A stretch of DNA of 64,000 bases from the NCBI RefSeq assembly GCF_036345915.1, contig NZ_CP107785.1:4216001-4280000 (forward strand). The letters are read 5' to 3'. Under the pieces are notes generated by a model. The model was not told the origin of the DNA. It saw only the letters and a program-made list of their open reading frames with translations, and did no database searches. Below are positions 36,122-44,605 of the stretch, in pieces. The translations under genes were made by a program, and so were the position numbers. Each line of letters begins with the position of its first letter. Position 1 is the first letter of the stretch. This DNA comes from Nocardia sp. NBC_00565 (GTDB taxonomy: Bacteria > Actinomycetota > Actinomycetes > Mycobacteriales > Mycobacteriaceae).

Positions 36122-36262
36122 CCGACGAGGAAGACCAGCGGATTGCCCGCGGCATCGCCGATATGAAAAGCGGCGGCCGCCCGGAATCTCCGCGGGGTCG
36201 GCCCAGGTGACGGGGTAGCTCGCGGCAGTCTCCGGACAAGCCACCTGCACATGATGGATTAC
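36118..36262 (-). pseudogene. VOC/glyoxalase-family pseudogene with internal deletion and frameshift
   Basis: The minus strand first reads VIHHVQVACPE, the usual start of this VOC family, then jumps to TAASYPVTWADPAEIPGGRRF, which belongs near the C-terminus. About 70 codons of the middle are missing. One extra T in the TTTT run (AAAA at 36166-36169 on the plus strand) then shifts the frame. Correcting it gives HIGDAAGNPLVFLVG and a TAG at 36118-36120, a typical VOC ending. The gene would have been a small metal-dependent dioxygenase/glyoxalase-fold protein. Confidence 0.7.
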
Positions 36263-36419
36263 CCGGCCATCGTGCCATCCTGGGGATCCGCGGGCACGAT
36301 ATGCGCTCGGCTTCGCTGATCGAGGGAACCGGACGACCGGTGTGCGCGTCTGAGTAGGTAAGCGCCACACTGTATTCCCGACCAAGGGTGGGGCAGCTGT
36401 CTCGATCTAAGGAAGTCGA

Positions 36420-37301
36420 ATGATCGCTCGGCGCAACGATTTCGTCCTCTTCACCGTCGTCGCGTTCGTACTGGCCTGGGTCGCCGGATCCGGGCCGTGG
36501 ATCGATGGGCATGGCCTGGAGTCGGCACTGTGGCTGCATTCGGGGGCCTTGCTGATGATGCTGACTCCGACACTCGGGGTGCTCGCGGTGTGGCGCTTGC
36601 GCGAGCGGTCCTGGCGCGAGTTCGTCCGCGAAATCGGTCTGACGCTGGGCGAACGGCCTCGGCGGACGGTGGCGCTCATCGCGGCCGCCTGGCTCGGCGC
36701 ACCGCTGTTCCTGCTGGTGGGGTTCGGCCTGAGCGCCGTATTCGGTTGGTACTCCTTCGAATTCGGCCGGGCCGAACTCGTCGTCGTAGTGCTGCTCGAC
36801 AGCCTGACGGTCAACGCCCTCAGCACGGTCGTCTTCGCCCTCGGCGAGGAGATCGGTTGGCGCGGTTGGCTGTTGCCGCAGCTCGCGCGGCGCTTCGGTC
36901 TCGCGAGCGGGCTACTCATCACCGGCGTGATCTGGGCGCTCTGGCACGCACCGCTGACGCTGCTCGGCTACAACTACCCGAACCTCGGCCGTTGGGCCGC
37001 ACTGGCTTTCATCGGATTCTGCGTCCCGTTCGGCGCGATCCTCGGCTGGCTCCGACTGAGCGCCAACAGCGTCTGGCCGTGCACTGTCGCCCACGCCTCG
37101 CTCAATGCCGCCGTTATCCCCTTCAGTCTCTTCGAATCCCCTGTGCACCAGTCAAATCCGCTCCTGACCGGCTTCGGCCTCACCGGCTGGGCCATCCTGG
37201 CCGCCATCGCGGCCGCACTGTTCACCTGTTTCCCGCTGCGCTCGCCCAGCCGCCGCGCTCGGATCATTGCGACAGACCATCCGCAGCCATTACTGGGATG
37301 A
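36420..37301 (+). CDS. CPBP-family intramembrane metalloprotease
   Basis: 293 residues, about eight hydrophobic helices. The three CPBP motifs are intact: EEIGWRGWLLP (Glu-Glu and Arg), the WHAPLTL motif with His, and the final HASLNA with His, giving the Glu/His metal site within the membrane. AAGGA precedes the ATG. Family members include CAAX-type proteases and bacteriocin immunity proteins. The substrate is unknown. It sits alone between the VOC pseudogene and the RNA methyltransferase. Confidence 0.87.
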   Translation: MIARRNDFVLFTVVAFVLAWVAGSGPWIDGHGLESALWLHSGALLMMLTPTLGVLAVWRLRERSWREFVREIGLTLGERPRRTVALIAAAWLGAPLFLLVGFGLSAVFGWYSFEFGRAELVVVVLLDSLTVNALSTVVFALGEEIGWRGWLLPQLARRFGLASGLLITGVIWALWHAPLTLLGYNYPNLGRWAALAFIGFCVPFGAILGWLRLSANSVWPCTVAHASLNAAVIPFSLFESPVHQSNPLLTGFGLTGWAILAAIAAALFTCFPLRSPSRRARIIATDHPQPLLG

Positions 37302-37485
37302 TTGCCGCAGCGTAGGCACAGCCGTGCGGATTCCCCGGCTCGCTCGCACAATGCGGGCAGACCGTAACTAGCACGCTGGATGCAGCTTTCACAGTCAGTG
37401 ATGGGCCGACATCGCGAACCCCGCCCGCCGGACCAAGATCAACGAGACCTGGTGGTGGGGGCTTCTCCGGCGATGCCTCAACCAT
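37264..37485 (-). CDS. Possible small Cys-containing protein
   Basis: 73 codons from an ATG at 37485. The C-terminal half has VCPHCASEPGNPHGCAYAAA, a plausible zinc-binding CxxC plus Cys. The N-terminal half is low complexity. It overlaps the 3' end of the CPBP gene by 38 bases and has no clear binding site. Codon bias is weak. Could be spurious. Confidence 0.25.
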   Translation of the reverse strand: MVEASPEKPPPPGLVDLGPAGGVRDVGPSLTVKAASSVLVTVCPHCASEPGNPHGCAYAAAIIPVMAADGLSQ

Positions 37486-37510
37486 GTCCCGTTGGTCATG
37501 ATCCCCGGAC

Positions 37511-38989
37511 TCAGCGTTCGAGGAGGGCGAGGCATTCGACGTGGTGGGTGGCGGGGAAGGCGTCGAAGGCGCGGAGGGCGGCGAGGTGGTAGCCCGCGGC
37601 TTGGTAGAGGCCGAGGTCGCGGGCGAAAGAGGCTGGGTCGCAACCGACGTGGATGATACGGGCCGGGCCGCTGGTGGTCACCGCGGTGACGACTTCCTTG
37701 CCCGCGCCTGCGCGGGGCGGATCCAGGACGACCACCTCCGGCGCGGCGCTGCTGGCGTGTTCGGCCAGCCAGTGCTCGACCCGCTGGGCACGCAGGTCCA
37801 GCCAGGGCATATCCCGCAGCGCCGCAATCCCATCCGCGACCGCCGAACGCGCGGATTCCACCGCCAGCACCGAACCGGTCTGGCCCACCTGATCGGCCAG
37901 CCGTGCCGCGAACACCCCGACACCGCTGTACAGATCCCACGCCCGTTCCCCATGTCCGAGCCCGGCCCAGTCCGCGACCAGATCCGAATAACAGTGCGCC
38001 GCACCACGATGCGCCTGCCAGAACCCGGTAGCCGACAACTCCCACCGACGCCCGGCCACATACTCGACCGTCCGCCCGCTCCCACCCATCACCCATTCGT
38101 CCCGAGCCGCATGCGTCGCCGCCCGCCGCGCCGAAGCCCGCCGCCGATCCGCATCCCGCTCCCCGCCGGGGCCCCGATCCGCGCTACGCCGCTCGGCTGC
38201 GCGCCGATCCGCACCACGCTCACCACTCCGATCGGCACCGGAGCCGCCGTGTCGATCGGAGTCTCGACCACGAGCTCGGCCAGCGCCACGCCCGCCGCGC
38301 CGATCTCCACCCCGCCGGTCAGCACCACGCCCACCACGCGCCCCTGGACGTTCGCCGGCACGCTCATCACGACCCACCGCGGACGGAGCCAACTCCACGA
38401 TGTGGCGCATCCCGTCTCCGTCCACCGCGATCACGAGATCCGCGCCAGGTGTCCACAATCGATCCGCGATACCGTCCATCGCGCCCGAAACCGGTTGGGG
38501 GCAGCGCAGATCGGTGATCACCTCGGTACTGCGGTAACCGTGTACCCCGGCACGGCCCTCGGCGTCGACGACCAGTCGGACGCGAGTGCGCCAGCCGCCG
38601 GTGACGTCGGCGGGGTAGCCGGCGATCGGCTGCACGGTGACCTCGCGCTCGGTTCCGGCGATGCGGCGCAATTGTTCGACGACCACCGCCGCCTTCAGCG
38701 CACGCTGGGCCGCCGGGGTCGCGAAGGAGAAATCGCAGCAGCCTGCGCCGCCCGGACCGGATACCGGGCAGGTGGCGGGAACGCGGTCCGGGGACGCCGC
38801 GAGGATCTCGATCGCATCGGCCCGGCAGAACGAACCGCCGCGGTCCTCGGTGACCCGCACCCGAACCAGTTCATCCGGCAGACCGTGGCGCACGAAGACC
38901 ACGCGACCCTCGTGCCGGGCGACACAGAATCCACCGTGCCCGGGCGGCCCGAGCCGCACGTCGAAAGTGGTTCCGCGCCAGTCGGTCAC
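37511..38989 (-). CDS. TrmA/RlmD-family RNA (uracil-5)-methyltransferase with Arg/Gly-rich insertion
   Basis: 492 residues from the GTG at 38989, which overlaps the TGA of the upstream permease as GTGA, implying translational coupling. A TRAM-like N-terminus (1-60) is followed by an iron-sulphur region with Cys 74, 84, 85 and 163; the usual C-x2-C spacing is disturbed. The SAM domain has WDLYSGVGVFAARL, VLDPPRAG and the nucleophile in VGCDPASFARD (Cys 450). Between 204 and 300 lies a roughly 95-residue Arg/Gly/Asp/Ala low-complexity insertion. Counterpart of Rv2689c. The RNA target is unknown. Confidence 0.87.
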   Translation of the reverse strand: MTDWRGTTFDVRLGPPGHGGFCVARHEGRVVFVRHGLPDELVRVRVTEDRGGSFCRADAIEILAASPDRVPATCPVSGPGGAGCCDFSFATPAAQRALKAAVVVEQLRRIAGTEREVTVQPIAGYPADVTGGWRTRVRLVVDAEGRAGVHGYRSTEVITDLRCPQPVSGAMDGIADRLWTPGADLVIAVDGDGMRHIVELAPSAVGRDERAGERPGARGGRGADRRGGDRRGGRGAGRARGRDSDRHGGSGADRSGERGADRRAAERRSADRGPGGERDADRRRASARRAATHAARDEWVMGGSGRTVEYVAGRRWELSATGFWQAHRGAAHCYSDLVADWAGLGHGERAWDLYSGVGVFAARLADQVGQTGSVLAVESARSAVADGIAALRDMPWLDLRAQRVEHWLAEHASSAAPEVVVLDPPRAGAGKEVVTAVTTSGPARIIHVGCDPASFARDLGLYQAAGYHLAALRAFDAFPATHHVECLALLER

Positions 38990-40986
38990 CCTTGATCCTC
39001 GTAGCCGCGCCGCACCGCACCCGGCGCGTTCACCACGCCCGCCTGCCTGGCCTTGGCCGATGACGTCAGCTGCCACGGCACGCTTGTCACCATCACACCG
39101 GGCTCGAACAGCAACCGGCCCTTGAGCCGCAATGCACTCTGGTTGTGCAGGATCTGCTCCCACCAATGTCCGACCACATATTCGGGGATGAACACGGTCA
39201 CCACATCACGCGGCGAATCCCGACGCACCCGCTTGACGTAATCCAATACCGGCTTGGTGATTTCGCGATAGGGCGATTCGATCACCTTGAGCGGCACGGT
39301 GATATCGCTGCCCTCCCATTCGCGCACCAACGACCTGGTATCGGCCTCGTCGACATTCACCGTCACCGCCTCCAACGTGTCTGGGCGGGTGGCACGGGCG
39401 TAGGCCAGCGCCCGGCGCGTCGGCAGATGCAGCTTCGAAACCAGCACGATCGAATGCGACCGACTCGGCAGCACGCCGTCCCACTCTTGCTCATCGAGCT
39501 CGCGGGAGACCGAATCATAATGCTTGCGAATGAGTTTCATCACCACGAAGATCGCCACCATGGTGCAGATCGCGATCCAGGCACCGGCGAAGAACTTCGT
39601 AATGAGCACGATGACCAGCACGGTCCCGGTCGCAGTGAGCCCGATCGCGTTGATCACCCGCGAGCGCTTCATCCGCGCCCGCTGCGACGGATCGGTTTCG
39701 GTGCGCAGCAATCGAGTCCAGTGCCGCAGCATGCCGGTCTGGCTCAGGACGAACGAGACGAACACACCGACGATGTAGAGCTGGATGAGCTTGGTCACCT
39801 CGGCGCCGAACACCACCACGAACGCGACCGCCGCGCCGGATAGGAACAGAATGCCGTTGCTGAACGCCAGCCGATCGCCGCGGGTGTGCAACTGCCGGGG
39901 CAGATAACGGTCCTGCGCCAGAATCGAACCCAGCACCGGGAACCCGTTGAACGCGGTATTCGCCGCGAGCACCAGGATCAGCGCGGTCACGGTGGTGATG
40001 AAGAAGAAGCCGATCGGGAACCCGTGGAAGACGGTCTCGGCCAACTGCGCGATCAGCGTCTTCTGGTGATAGTCCGCAGGCGCGCCGATCAGATCGGACT
40101 CATTGTGCGCGTACACGATCCCGACCTTCTGGGACAGGATGATGATGCCCATCAACAAGGCGATCGCGATGCTGCCGAGCAGCAGCAACGTGGTCGCGGC
40201 GTTGCGCGACTTGGGTTTCCGGAACGCGGGCACACCATTGCTGATCGCCTCGACACCGGTCAGCGCGGCACAGCCGGAAGAGAACGCCCGCGCGATGAGG
40301 AAGGTGAAGGCGAGTCCGTACAGATGTTCCTCTTCGGCATTGAGCTGGAAGCCCGCCGATTCGGCCCGCAGATCGTCGCCCAATACGAAGATGCGGAACA
40401 GCCCCCATCCGAGCATCGCGAACATACCGACGATGAAGGCATAGGTCGGAATCGCGAAGGCGACACCGGATTCCCGGATGCCGCGCAGATTGATCGACGT
40501 CAGCACGACGATGGCGACCACGGCGAACAACACCTTGTGTGTGGCCACGAACGGAATCGCGGACCCGATATTCGACGCCGCCGAGGAGATCGACACCGCC
40601 ACGGTGAGCACGTAGTCGACCAGCAGCGCGCTGCCGACCGTGAGACCGGCATTGGGCCCGAGATTCGTGGTGGCGACCTCGTAGTCACCGCCACCGGAGG
40701 GATAGGCGTGCACGTTCTGCCGGTAGCTCGCGACCACCACCGCCATCACGAACGCGACGGCCAGACCCACCCAGGGCGCGTAGACATAGGCCGAGATCCC
40801 GGCCACGGACAATACGAGAAAGATTTCCTCCGGCGCGTATGCCACCGAGGACATCGCGTCGGAGGCGAACACCGGGAGCGCGATTCGCTTCGGCAGCAGG
40901 GTATGGCCCAGCGCATCGCTACGGAAAGGCCTGCCCAGCAGCACACGTTTGGCTGCCGTCGTCAACTTGGACACTGGAGCGAGCAT
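38986..40986 (-). CDS. APC-superfamily amino-acid permease with cytosolic C-terminal domain
   Basis: 666 residues from the ATG at 40986. The open frame continues far upstream but that part is antisense to trkA. Twelve hydrophobic segments span about 45-475; SSVAYAPEEI and YPSGGGDYEVA are the TM1-TM3 signatures of the KUP/APC-like group. The last 180 residues are hydrophilic and resemble a Usp-like domain (HSIVLVSKLHLPTRRALAYA, VFIPEYVVGHWWEQILHN). Counterpart of Rv2690c. It is divergent from trkA/trkB, so a role in K+ or osmolyte balance is possible. Confidence 0.88.
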   Translation of the reverse strand: MLAPVSKLTTAAKRVLLGRPFRSDALGHTLLPKRIALPVFASDAMSSVAYAPEEIFLVLSVAGISAYVYAPWVGLAVAFVMAVVVASYRQNVHAYPSGGGDYEVATTNLGPNAGLTVGSALLVDYVLTVAVSISSAASNIGSAIPFVATHKVLFAVVAIVVLTSINLRGIRESGVAFAIPTYAFIVGMFAMLGWGLFRIFVLGDDLRAESAGFQLNAEEEHLYGLAFTFLIARAFSSGCAALTGVEAISNGVPAFRKPKSRNAATTLLLLGSIAIALLMGIIILSQKVGIVYAHNESDLIGAPADYHQKTLIAQLAETVFHGFPIGFFFITTVTALILVLAANTAFNGFPVLGSILAQDRYLPRQLHTRGDRLAFSNGILFLSGAAVAFVVVFGAEVTKLIQLYIVGVFVSFVLSQTGMLRHWTRLLRTETDPSQRARMKRSRVINAIGLTATGTVLVIVLITKFFAGAWIAICTMVAIFVVMKLIRKHYDSVSRELDEQEWDGVLPSRSHSIVLVSKLHLPTRRALAYARATRPDTLEAVTVNVDEADTRSLVREWEGSDITVPLKVIESPYREITKPVLDYVKRVRRDSPRDVVTVFIPEYVVGHWWEQILHNQSALRLKGRLLFEPGVMVTSVPWQLTSSAKARQAGVVNAPGAVRRGYEDQG

Positions 40987-41217
40987 AGATCCCCGCAGGG
41001 TGCGGCGCTGCCCCGGCTGGCCCGCCCCCGATGTTTGGTCGCCGTGCGGAGGGGGAAGTTGGGGCATGGAAACATCTGGCGGGTACGGTTCGTTGCCGGA
41101 GGGACAAGCAAACCGAACGCCATGTGCGAGTGCCTCGCATTCGCTCGGTCCGGCGCAAGGGACTGTCGACGGACTGCGTCCGACTGTGTAGGAAGATGCC
41201 AGGAACGAGGTTGCACG

Positions 41218-41883
41218 GTGTACGTAGTGATCATGGGTTGCGGACGAGTCGGCTCGGCGCTGGCACGCGCCCTGGTCCGGGTCGGCCATGAGGTCACCGT
41301 GATCGATCGGGACAAGAGCGCGTTCCTGCGCCTCGGCGAGGACTTCCCGGGCGAGCGGGTGGTCGGGGTCGGCTTCGACCGGGATGTGCTGACCCGCGCC
41401 GGAATCGAGCGGGCCGACGCGTTCGCCGCCGTCTCCTCCGGCGACAACTCCAACATCATCTCCGCGCGGGTGGCTCGCGAAATGTTCGGCGTCCAGCGCG
41501 TGGTCGCCCGCATCTACGACGCCAAGCGCGCCGCCGTCTACGAGCGCCTCGGCATTCCGACCATCGCCACCGTGCCGTGGACCACCGACCGTTTCCTGAC
41601 CACCCTGATCGGCGACGGCGGCACCACCACCTGGCGTGACCCAACGGGCACCGTCGCGGTCGCCCAGCTGACGCTGCACGAGGACTGGTACGGGCGCACC
41701 GTGCGCGATCTGGAGCGGGCGGTCGGCGCGCGGGTCGCGTTCATCATCCGGTTCGGTCAGGGCCTGCTGCCCGAGAACAAGACCGTCGTGCAAGCCGACG
41801 ACGTCGTCTATGTCGCCGCGACCTCCGGCTCCGTCGGCGAGGCCGTCGCGTTGGCCGGTAAGCCCCCAGCAAGCGAGGACTGA
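41218..41883 (+). CDS. trkA: Trk K+ uptake regulatory protein TrkA (CeoB)
   Basis: 221 residues from the GTG at 41218. The RCK N domain has the NAD-binding VIMGCGRVGSALARALVRVGH and VIDRD with its acidic ribose ligand. The RCK C domain follows from about 135. Counterpart of Rv2691 (ceoB). It gates a Trk-type K+ channel in response to NAD(H) or nucleotides. No channel-forming TrkH/TrkG subunit is encoded in the window. It is followed after 2 bases by trkB. Confidence 0.92.
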   Translation: MYVVIMGCGRVGSALARALVRVGHEVTVIDRDKSAFLRLGEDFPGERVVGVGFDRDVLTRAGIERADAFAAVSSGDNSNIISARVAREMFGVQRVVARIYDAKRAAVYERLGIPTIATVPWTTDRFLTTLIGDGGTTTWRDPTGTVAVAQLTLHEDWYGRTVRDLERAVGARVAFIIRFGQGLLPENKTVVQADDVVYVAATSGSVGEAVALAGKPPASED

Positions 41884-41885
41884 AC

Positions 41886-42557
41886 ATGAAAGTGGCGATC
41901 GCCGGAGCGGGTGCCGTCGGCCGATCGATAGCCAAGGAGCTATTGCGCGGCGGACATCGGGTGATGCTGCTCGAGCGCCAGCTCGACCACATCGAGCCCG
42001 AGGCCATACCCGATGCCGTCTGGGTGCATGCCGACGCATGTGAACTGGCGCTGCTCGAGGATGCGGGTCTGGAGACCTACGAGGTCGTCATCGCCGCCAC
42101 TGGCGACGATAAGGCGAATCTGGTGCACAGCCTGCTCGCCAAGACCGAATTCGGCGTGCGCCGGGTGGTGGCCAGGGTCAACGACCCACGCAATGAATGG
42201 CTCTTCGACCCATCGTGGGGCGTCGATGTCGCCGTCTCGACGCCGCGCCTGCTCGCCTCGCTGGTGGAGGAGGCGGTCTCGGTCGGCGATCTGGTCCGGC
42301 TGATGACGCTGCGGCAGGGTCAGGCGAATCTGGTCGAGATCACCCTGCCCAGCGATACCGCCCTCGCGGGCAAGCCGGTCCGCACGCTCACCCTGCCGCG
42401 CGACGCCGCCCTGGTGACGATTCTGCGCGGCGGCCGGGTGATCGTGCCGCAGCCCGACGACCCCTTCGAGGGCGACGACGAGCTGCTGTTCGTGACCTCC
42501 GTGGAGGCCGAGGAAGACCTGCGGGTGGCGCTGGCCACGCATGGCATCAAACCCTGA
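41886..42557 (+). CDS. trkB: Trk K+ uptake regulatory protein TrkB (CeoC)
   Basis: 223 residues. KVAIAGAGAVGRSIAKELLRGGH is the RCK dinucleotide-binding loop and LLERQL carries the acidic residue. TrkA_C follows from about 140 (ITLPSDTALAGKPVRTLTLP). Counterpart of Rv2692 (ceoC). TrkA and TrkB are paralogues expected to form a hetero-octameric gating ring. A 2-base gap marks tight coupling. Confidence 0.92.
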   Translation: MKVAIAGAGAVGRSIAKELLRGGHRVMLLERQLDHIEPEAIPDAVWVHADACELALLEDAGLETYEVVIAATGDDKANLVHSLLAKTEFGVRRVVARVNDPRNEWLFDPSWGVDVAVSTPRLLASLVEEAVSVGDLVRLMTLRQGQANLVEITLPSDTALAGKPVRTLTLPRDAALVTILRGGRVIVPQPDDPFEGDDELLFVTSVEAEEDLRVALATHGIKP

Positions 42558-42596
42558 CTCCCCGACAAGGCAGATGCGGATCAGCGCATGACCTAC

Positions 42597-43232
42597 TCAG
42601 GATGCGGCTTGTAACTGCGCGCGCAGCTTGTTCAGCGCACGGTGCTGCATCACCCGGACCACGCCGGGGCTGGTGCCGATGGCCTCGGCGGTCTGGGCCG
42701 CGGTCCACCCGAGTACGATCCGCATCACCAGCACCTCGCGGTGCGCCGGGGCCAGGATCTTCATCAGTTCCCTTGTGGCAGCGCGACGTTCGGACGCCAG
42801 CGCCCACTCCTCCGGGCCCGCGGCGGTGCATGCCATATCCGGCACCTCCGACACCGGGTACATCGGATGCAGCTGCGAGCGCCGGAACGCGTCGGCGACC
42901 TTGTTGGCCGCGATTCCGTAGACGAAGGCCAGGAACGACTTGCCCTGATCCCGGTAGCGCGGAATGGCGTTGACGGTGGCCAGCAGGATCTCCTGCACCA
43001 CATCGTCGGCCGTGACGTGCAGATGGGCCGTATTGCCAAGGCGCGCACCGCAATACCGGCGCACCAGCGGGTGCACCAGCCGGATGATCTCGGCAACCGC
43101 TGCCTGGTCGCCCGCCGCTGCTGAGCCGATCAACTTATCGAGTTCGGCCGATACCCGTCGGCTCTCCGACAGGGCCGGGTTGTTGTGGGCTTGCTTCTTC
43201 GACAGTGCCGCAATGCTGTGCTCGGTAGCCAA
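42597..43232 (-). CDS. Sigma-70 family factor, SigD/ShbA-like
   Basis: 211 residues from the TTG at 43232, supported by AGGAAGGA 8 bases upstream; no ATG or GTG gives a better start. Region 2 reads RRYCGARLGNTAHLHVTADD, then VVQEILLATVNAIPRYRD and KSFLAFVYGIAANKVADAFRR. Region 4 reads EVLVMRIVLGWTAAQTAEAIG, then VVRVMQHRALNKL. This is the pattern of mycobacterial SigD and Streptomyces ShbA, which in Streptomyces drives transcription of the principal sigma factor gene. No anti-sigma gene is adjacent. It lies 8 kb from sigA, where M. tuberculosis has no sigma gene. Confidence 0.85.
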   Translation of the reverse strand: MATEHSIAALSKKQAHNNPALSESRRVSAELDKLIGSAAAGDQAAVAEIIRLVHPLVRRYCGARLGNTAHLHVTADDVVQEILLATVNAIPRYRDQGKSFLAFVYGIAANKVADAFRRSQLHPMYPVSEVPDMACTAAGPEEWALASERRAATRELMKILAPAHREVLVMRIVLGWTAAQTAEAIGTSPGVVRVMQHRALNKLRAQLQAAS

Positions 43233-43381
43233 CGTCCGAGTCCTTCCTCGCCGATCGTGCTTTTTTGCTTGCACTGATCGTCTGATGAACTCGATCGCCC
43301 AACCAGGCACCCCAGGGTGCGTACTCCCCCACCTCCGGCAGCGAATTGTTAACACCCCAGCGAAATTCGGGGCGAAGCTCC

Positions 43382-44128
43382 CTAGACCGTCGCCGCACCG
43401 CGATGCGCTGGCAGATGCCCCGCGCGCCGCACCGCCCACACCGTCACGGCCAGCGCGACCGCGGTCAGCGGCCAGCCCATCGCGATGCGCGCGAAGGCCA
43501 GCCAGCCGGTGCGATCGGTGTCGTAGAGCTGCGACTGCACCAGGTAGCGGGCGCCGAACACGACCACCCAGGTGGTGGTCGCGAGGTCGTAGAGGCGGAC
43601 AACGCGCCGATCCGTACGCCATTCGGTGCCGTGCCCGTTGAGCACACCCCAGATGACGCCGACCAGCGGCCAGCGCACCAGCATCGACACCAGGAACACC
43701 CCCGCGTACACCAGGCTGGTGTAGATGCCGAACAGGAAGAAGCCCTTCGCCTCACCCATCCGGTAGGCGATGAACGCACAAATGCCGACTCCGAGGAAAC
43801 CGGAGATGGCGGGCTGGATCGGGCTGCGTCGCACCAGACGCCACACCAGAATCGCGGCGGCCACACCGAGCGCCGACCAGATGGCCACGGTGAGCCCGGC
43901 AATGGTGTTCACCGGCACGAAGACCAGCACCGGCAGGGTCGAGTAGATCAGGCCGCTGAAACCGCCCAACTGCTCGAGCAGAGTCTGTTCGGTTTCCTCG
44001 ATCTCCGTATCGGTTCGGGCGTCGGCGGAGGTGGCGATCGGGTCGGCCAGGGCCGCGTCGATCGACTCATGCACCTCGGTCTCGCTTGCGGCGCGGATCT
44101 CGGCGGCGTTCTCGTTGCTCGATGGCAT
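43382..44128 (-). CDS. DUF3159 membrane protein
   Basis: 248 residues, counterpart of Rv2693c. A polar N-terminus (about 50 residues) is followed by paired and single helices: LIYSTLPVLVFVPVNTIAGLTV, LGVAAAILVWRLVRR, FLGVGICAFIAYRMG, and others. Conserved polar residues in LEQLGGFSGLIYSTLPV suggest a function beyond anchoring. Unknown role. It starts 3 bases after the stop of the OB-fold gene, so the two are one operon. Confidence 0.85.
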   Translation of the reverse strand: MPSSNENAAEIRAASETEVHESIDAALADPIATSADARTDTEIEETEQTLLEQLGGFSGLIYSTLPVLVFVPVNTIAGLTVAIWSALGVAAAILVWRLVRRSPIQPAISGFLGVGICAFIAYRMGEAKGFFLFGIYTSLVYAGVFLVSMLVRWPLVGVIWGVLNGHGTEWRTDRRVVRLYDLATTTWVVVFGARYLVQSQLYDTDRTGWLAFARIAMGWPLTAVALAVTVWAVRRAGHLPAHRGAATV

Positions 44129-44131
44129 ACG

Positions 44132-44509
44132 TCAGCTGTTCTCACGCAATTCGTAGTAGGGGTTGTAGATCACCTTACGTCCGTCGCGGTCACCCACCCG
44201 ACCACGGACGAGGATCTTGCGTCCCGGTTCGATACCGGGGATACGCCGGCGGCCGATCCACACCAGACTGATGGCATCGGTGCCATCGAAGAATTCTGCC
44301 TGAACACTGGCGCCGACGGACTTCGGACACGCTTCGACACTACGTAGTCGTCCGAGCATCGTGGCCTCGTCACCGCGACGGCAATCCGAGGCCCGGCACG
44401 CACCCGACGCATCGGCGGATTCGGCGAGTTCCTCGGCGTCCAACTGATCGATATCCTCGGTCAGCCTTCGGCTCAGACGGCGAAAATAACCTGAGGCGGC
44501 GGATGACAT
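44132..44509 (-). CDS. OB-fold nucleic-acid-binding protein
   Basis: 125 residues from the ATG at 44509 with GGAGAG upstream. The C-terminal 75 residues form a short OB fold of the RecG-wedge/tRNA anti-codon type (ATMLGRLRSV, SVQAEFFDGTDAISLVWIG, RKILVRGRVGDRDGRKVIYNP). The N-terminal 45 residues are helical and acidic. Counterpart of Rv2694c and co-transcribed with DUF3159. The ligand is unknown. Confidence 0.82.
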   Translation of the reverse strand: MSSAASGYFRRLSRRLTEDIDQLDAEELAESADASGACRASDCRRGDEATMLGRLRSVEACPKSVGASVQAEFFDGTDAISLVWIGRRRIPGIEPGRKILVRGRVGDRDGRKVIYNPYYELRENS

Positions 44510-44605
44510 GTGACGCTCTCCTGCTTGGAGCAAGACGACGTGGGTCACACGCCATCGTGGTTTTCCGGTAACGACCGGCTGTAGGCCGTATACCCGCCAC
44601 TGTAG

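Noticed and set aside
39886..41217. Long extension upstream of trkA in the same frame
   Set aside because: Antisense to the permease; the RCK domain begins right at the GTG at 41218.
41000..42039. N-terminal extension of the APC permease
   Set aside because: Antisense to trkA; the permease family starts at the ATG at 40986.
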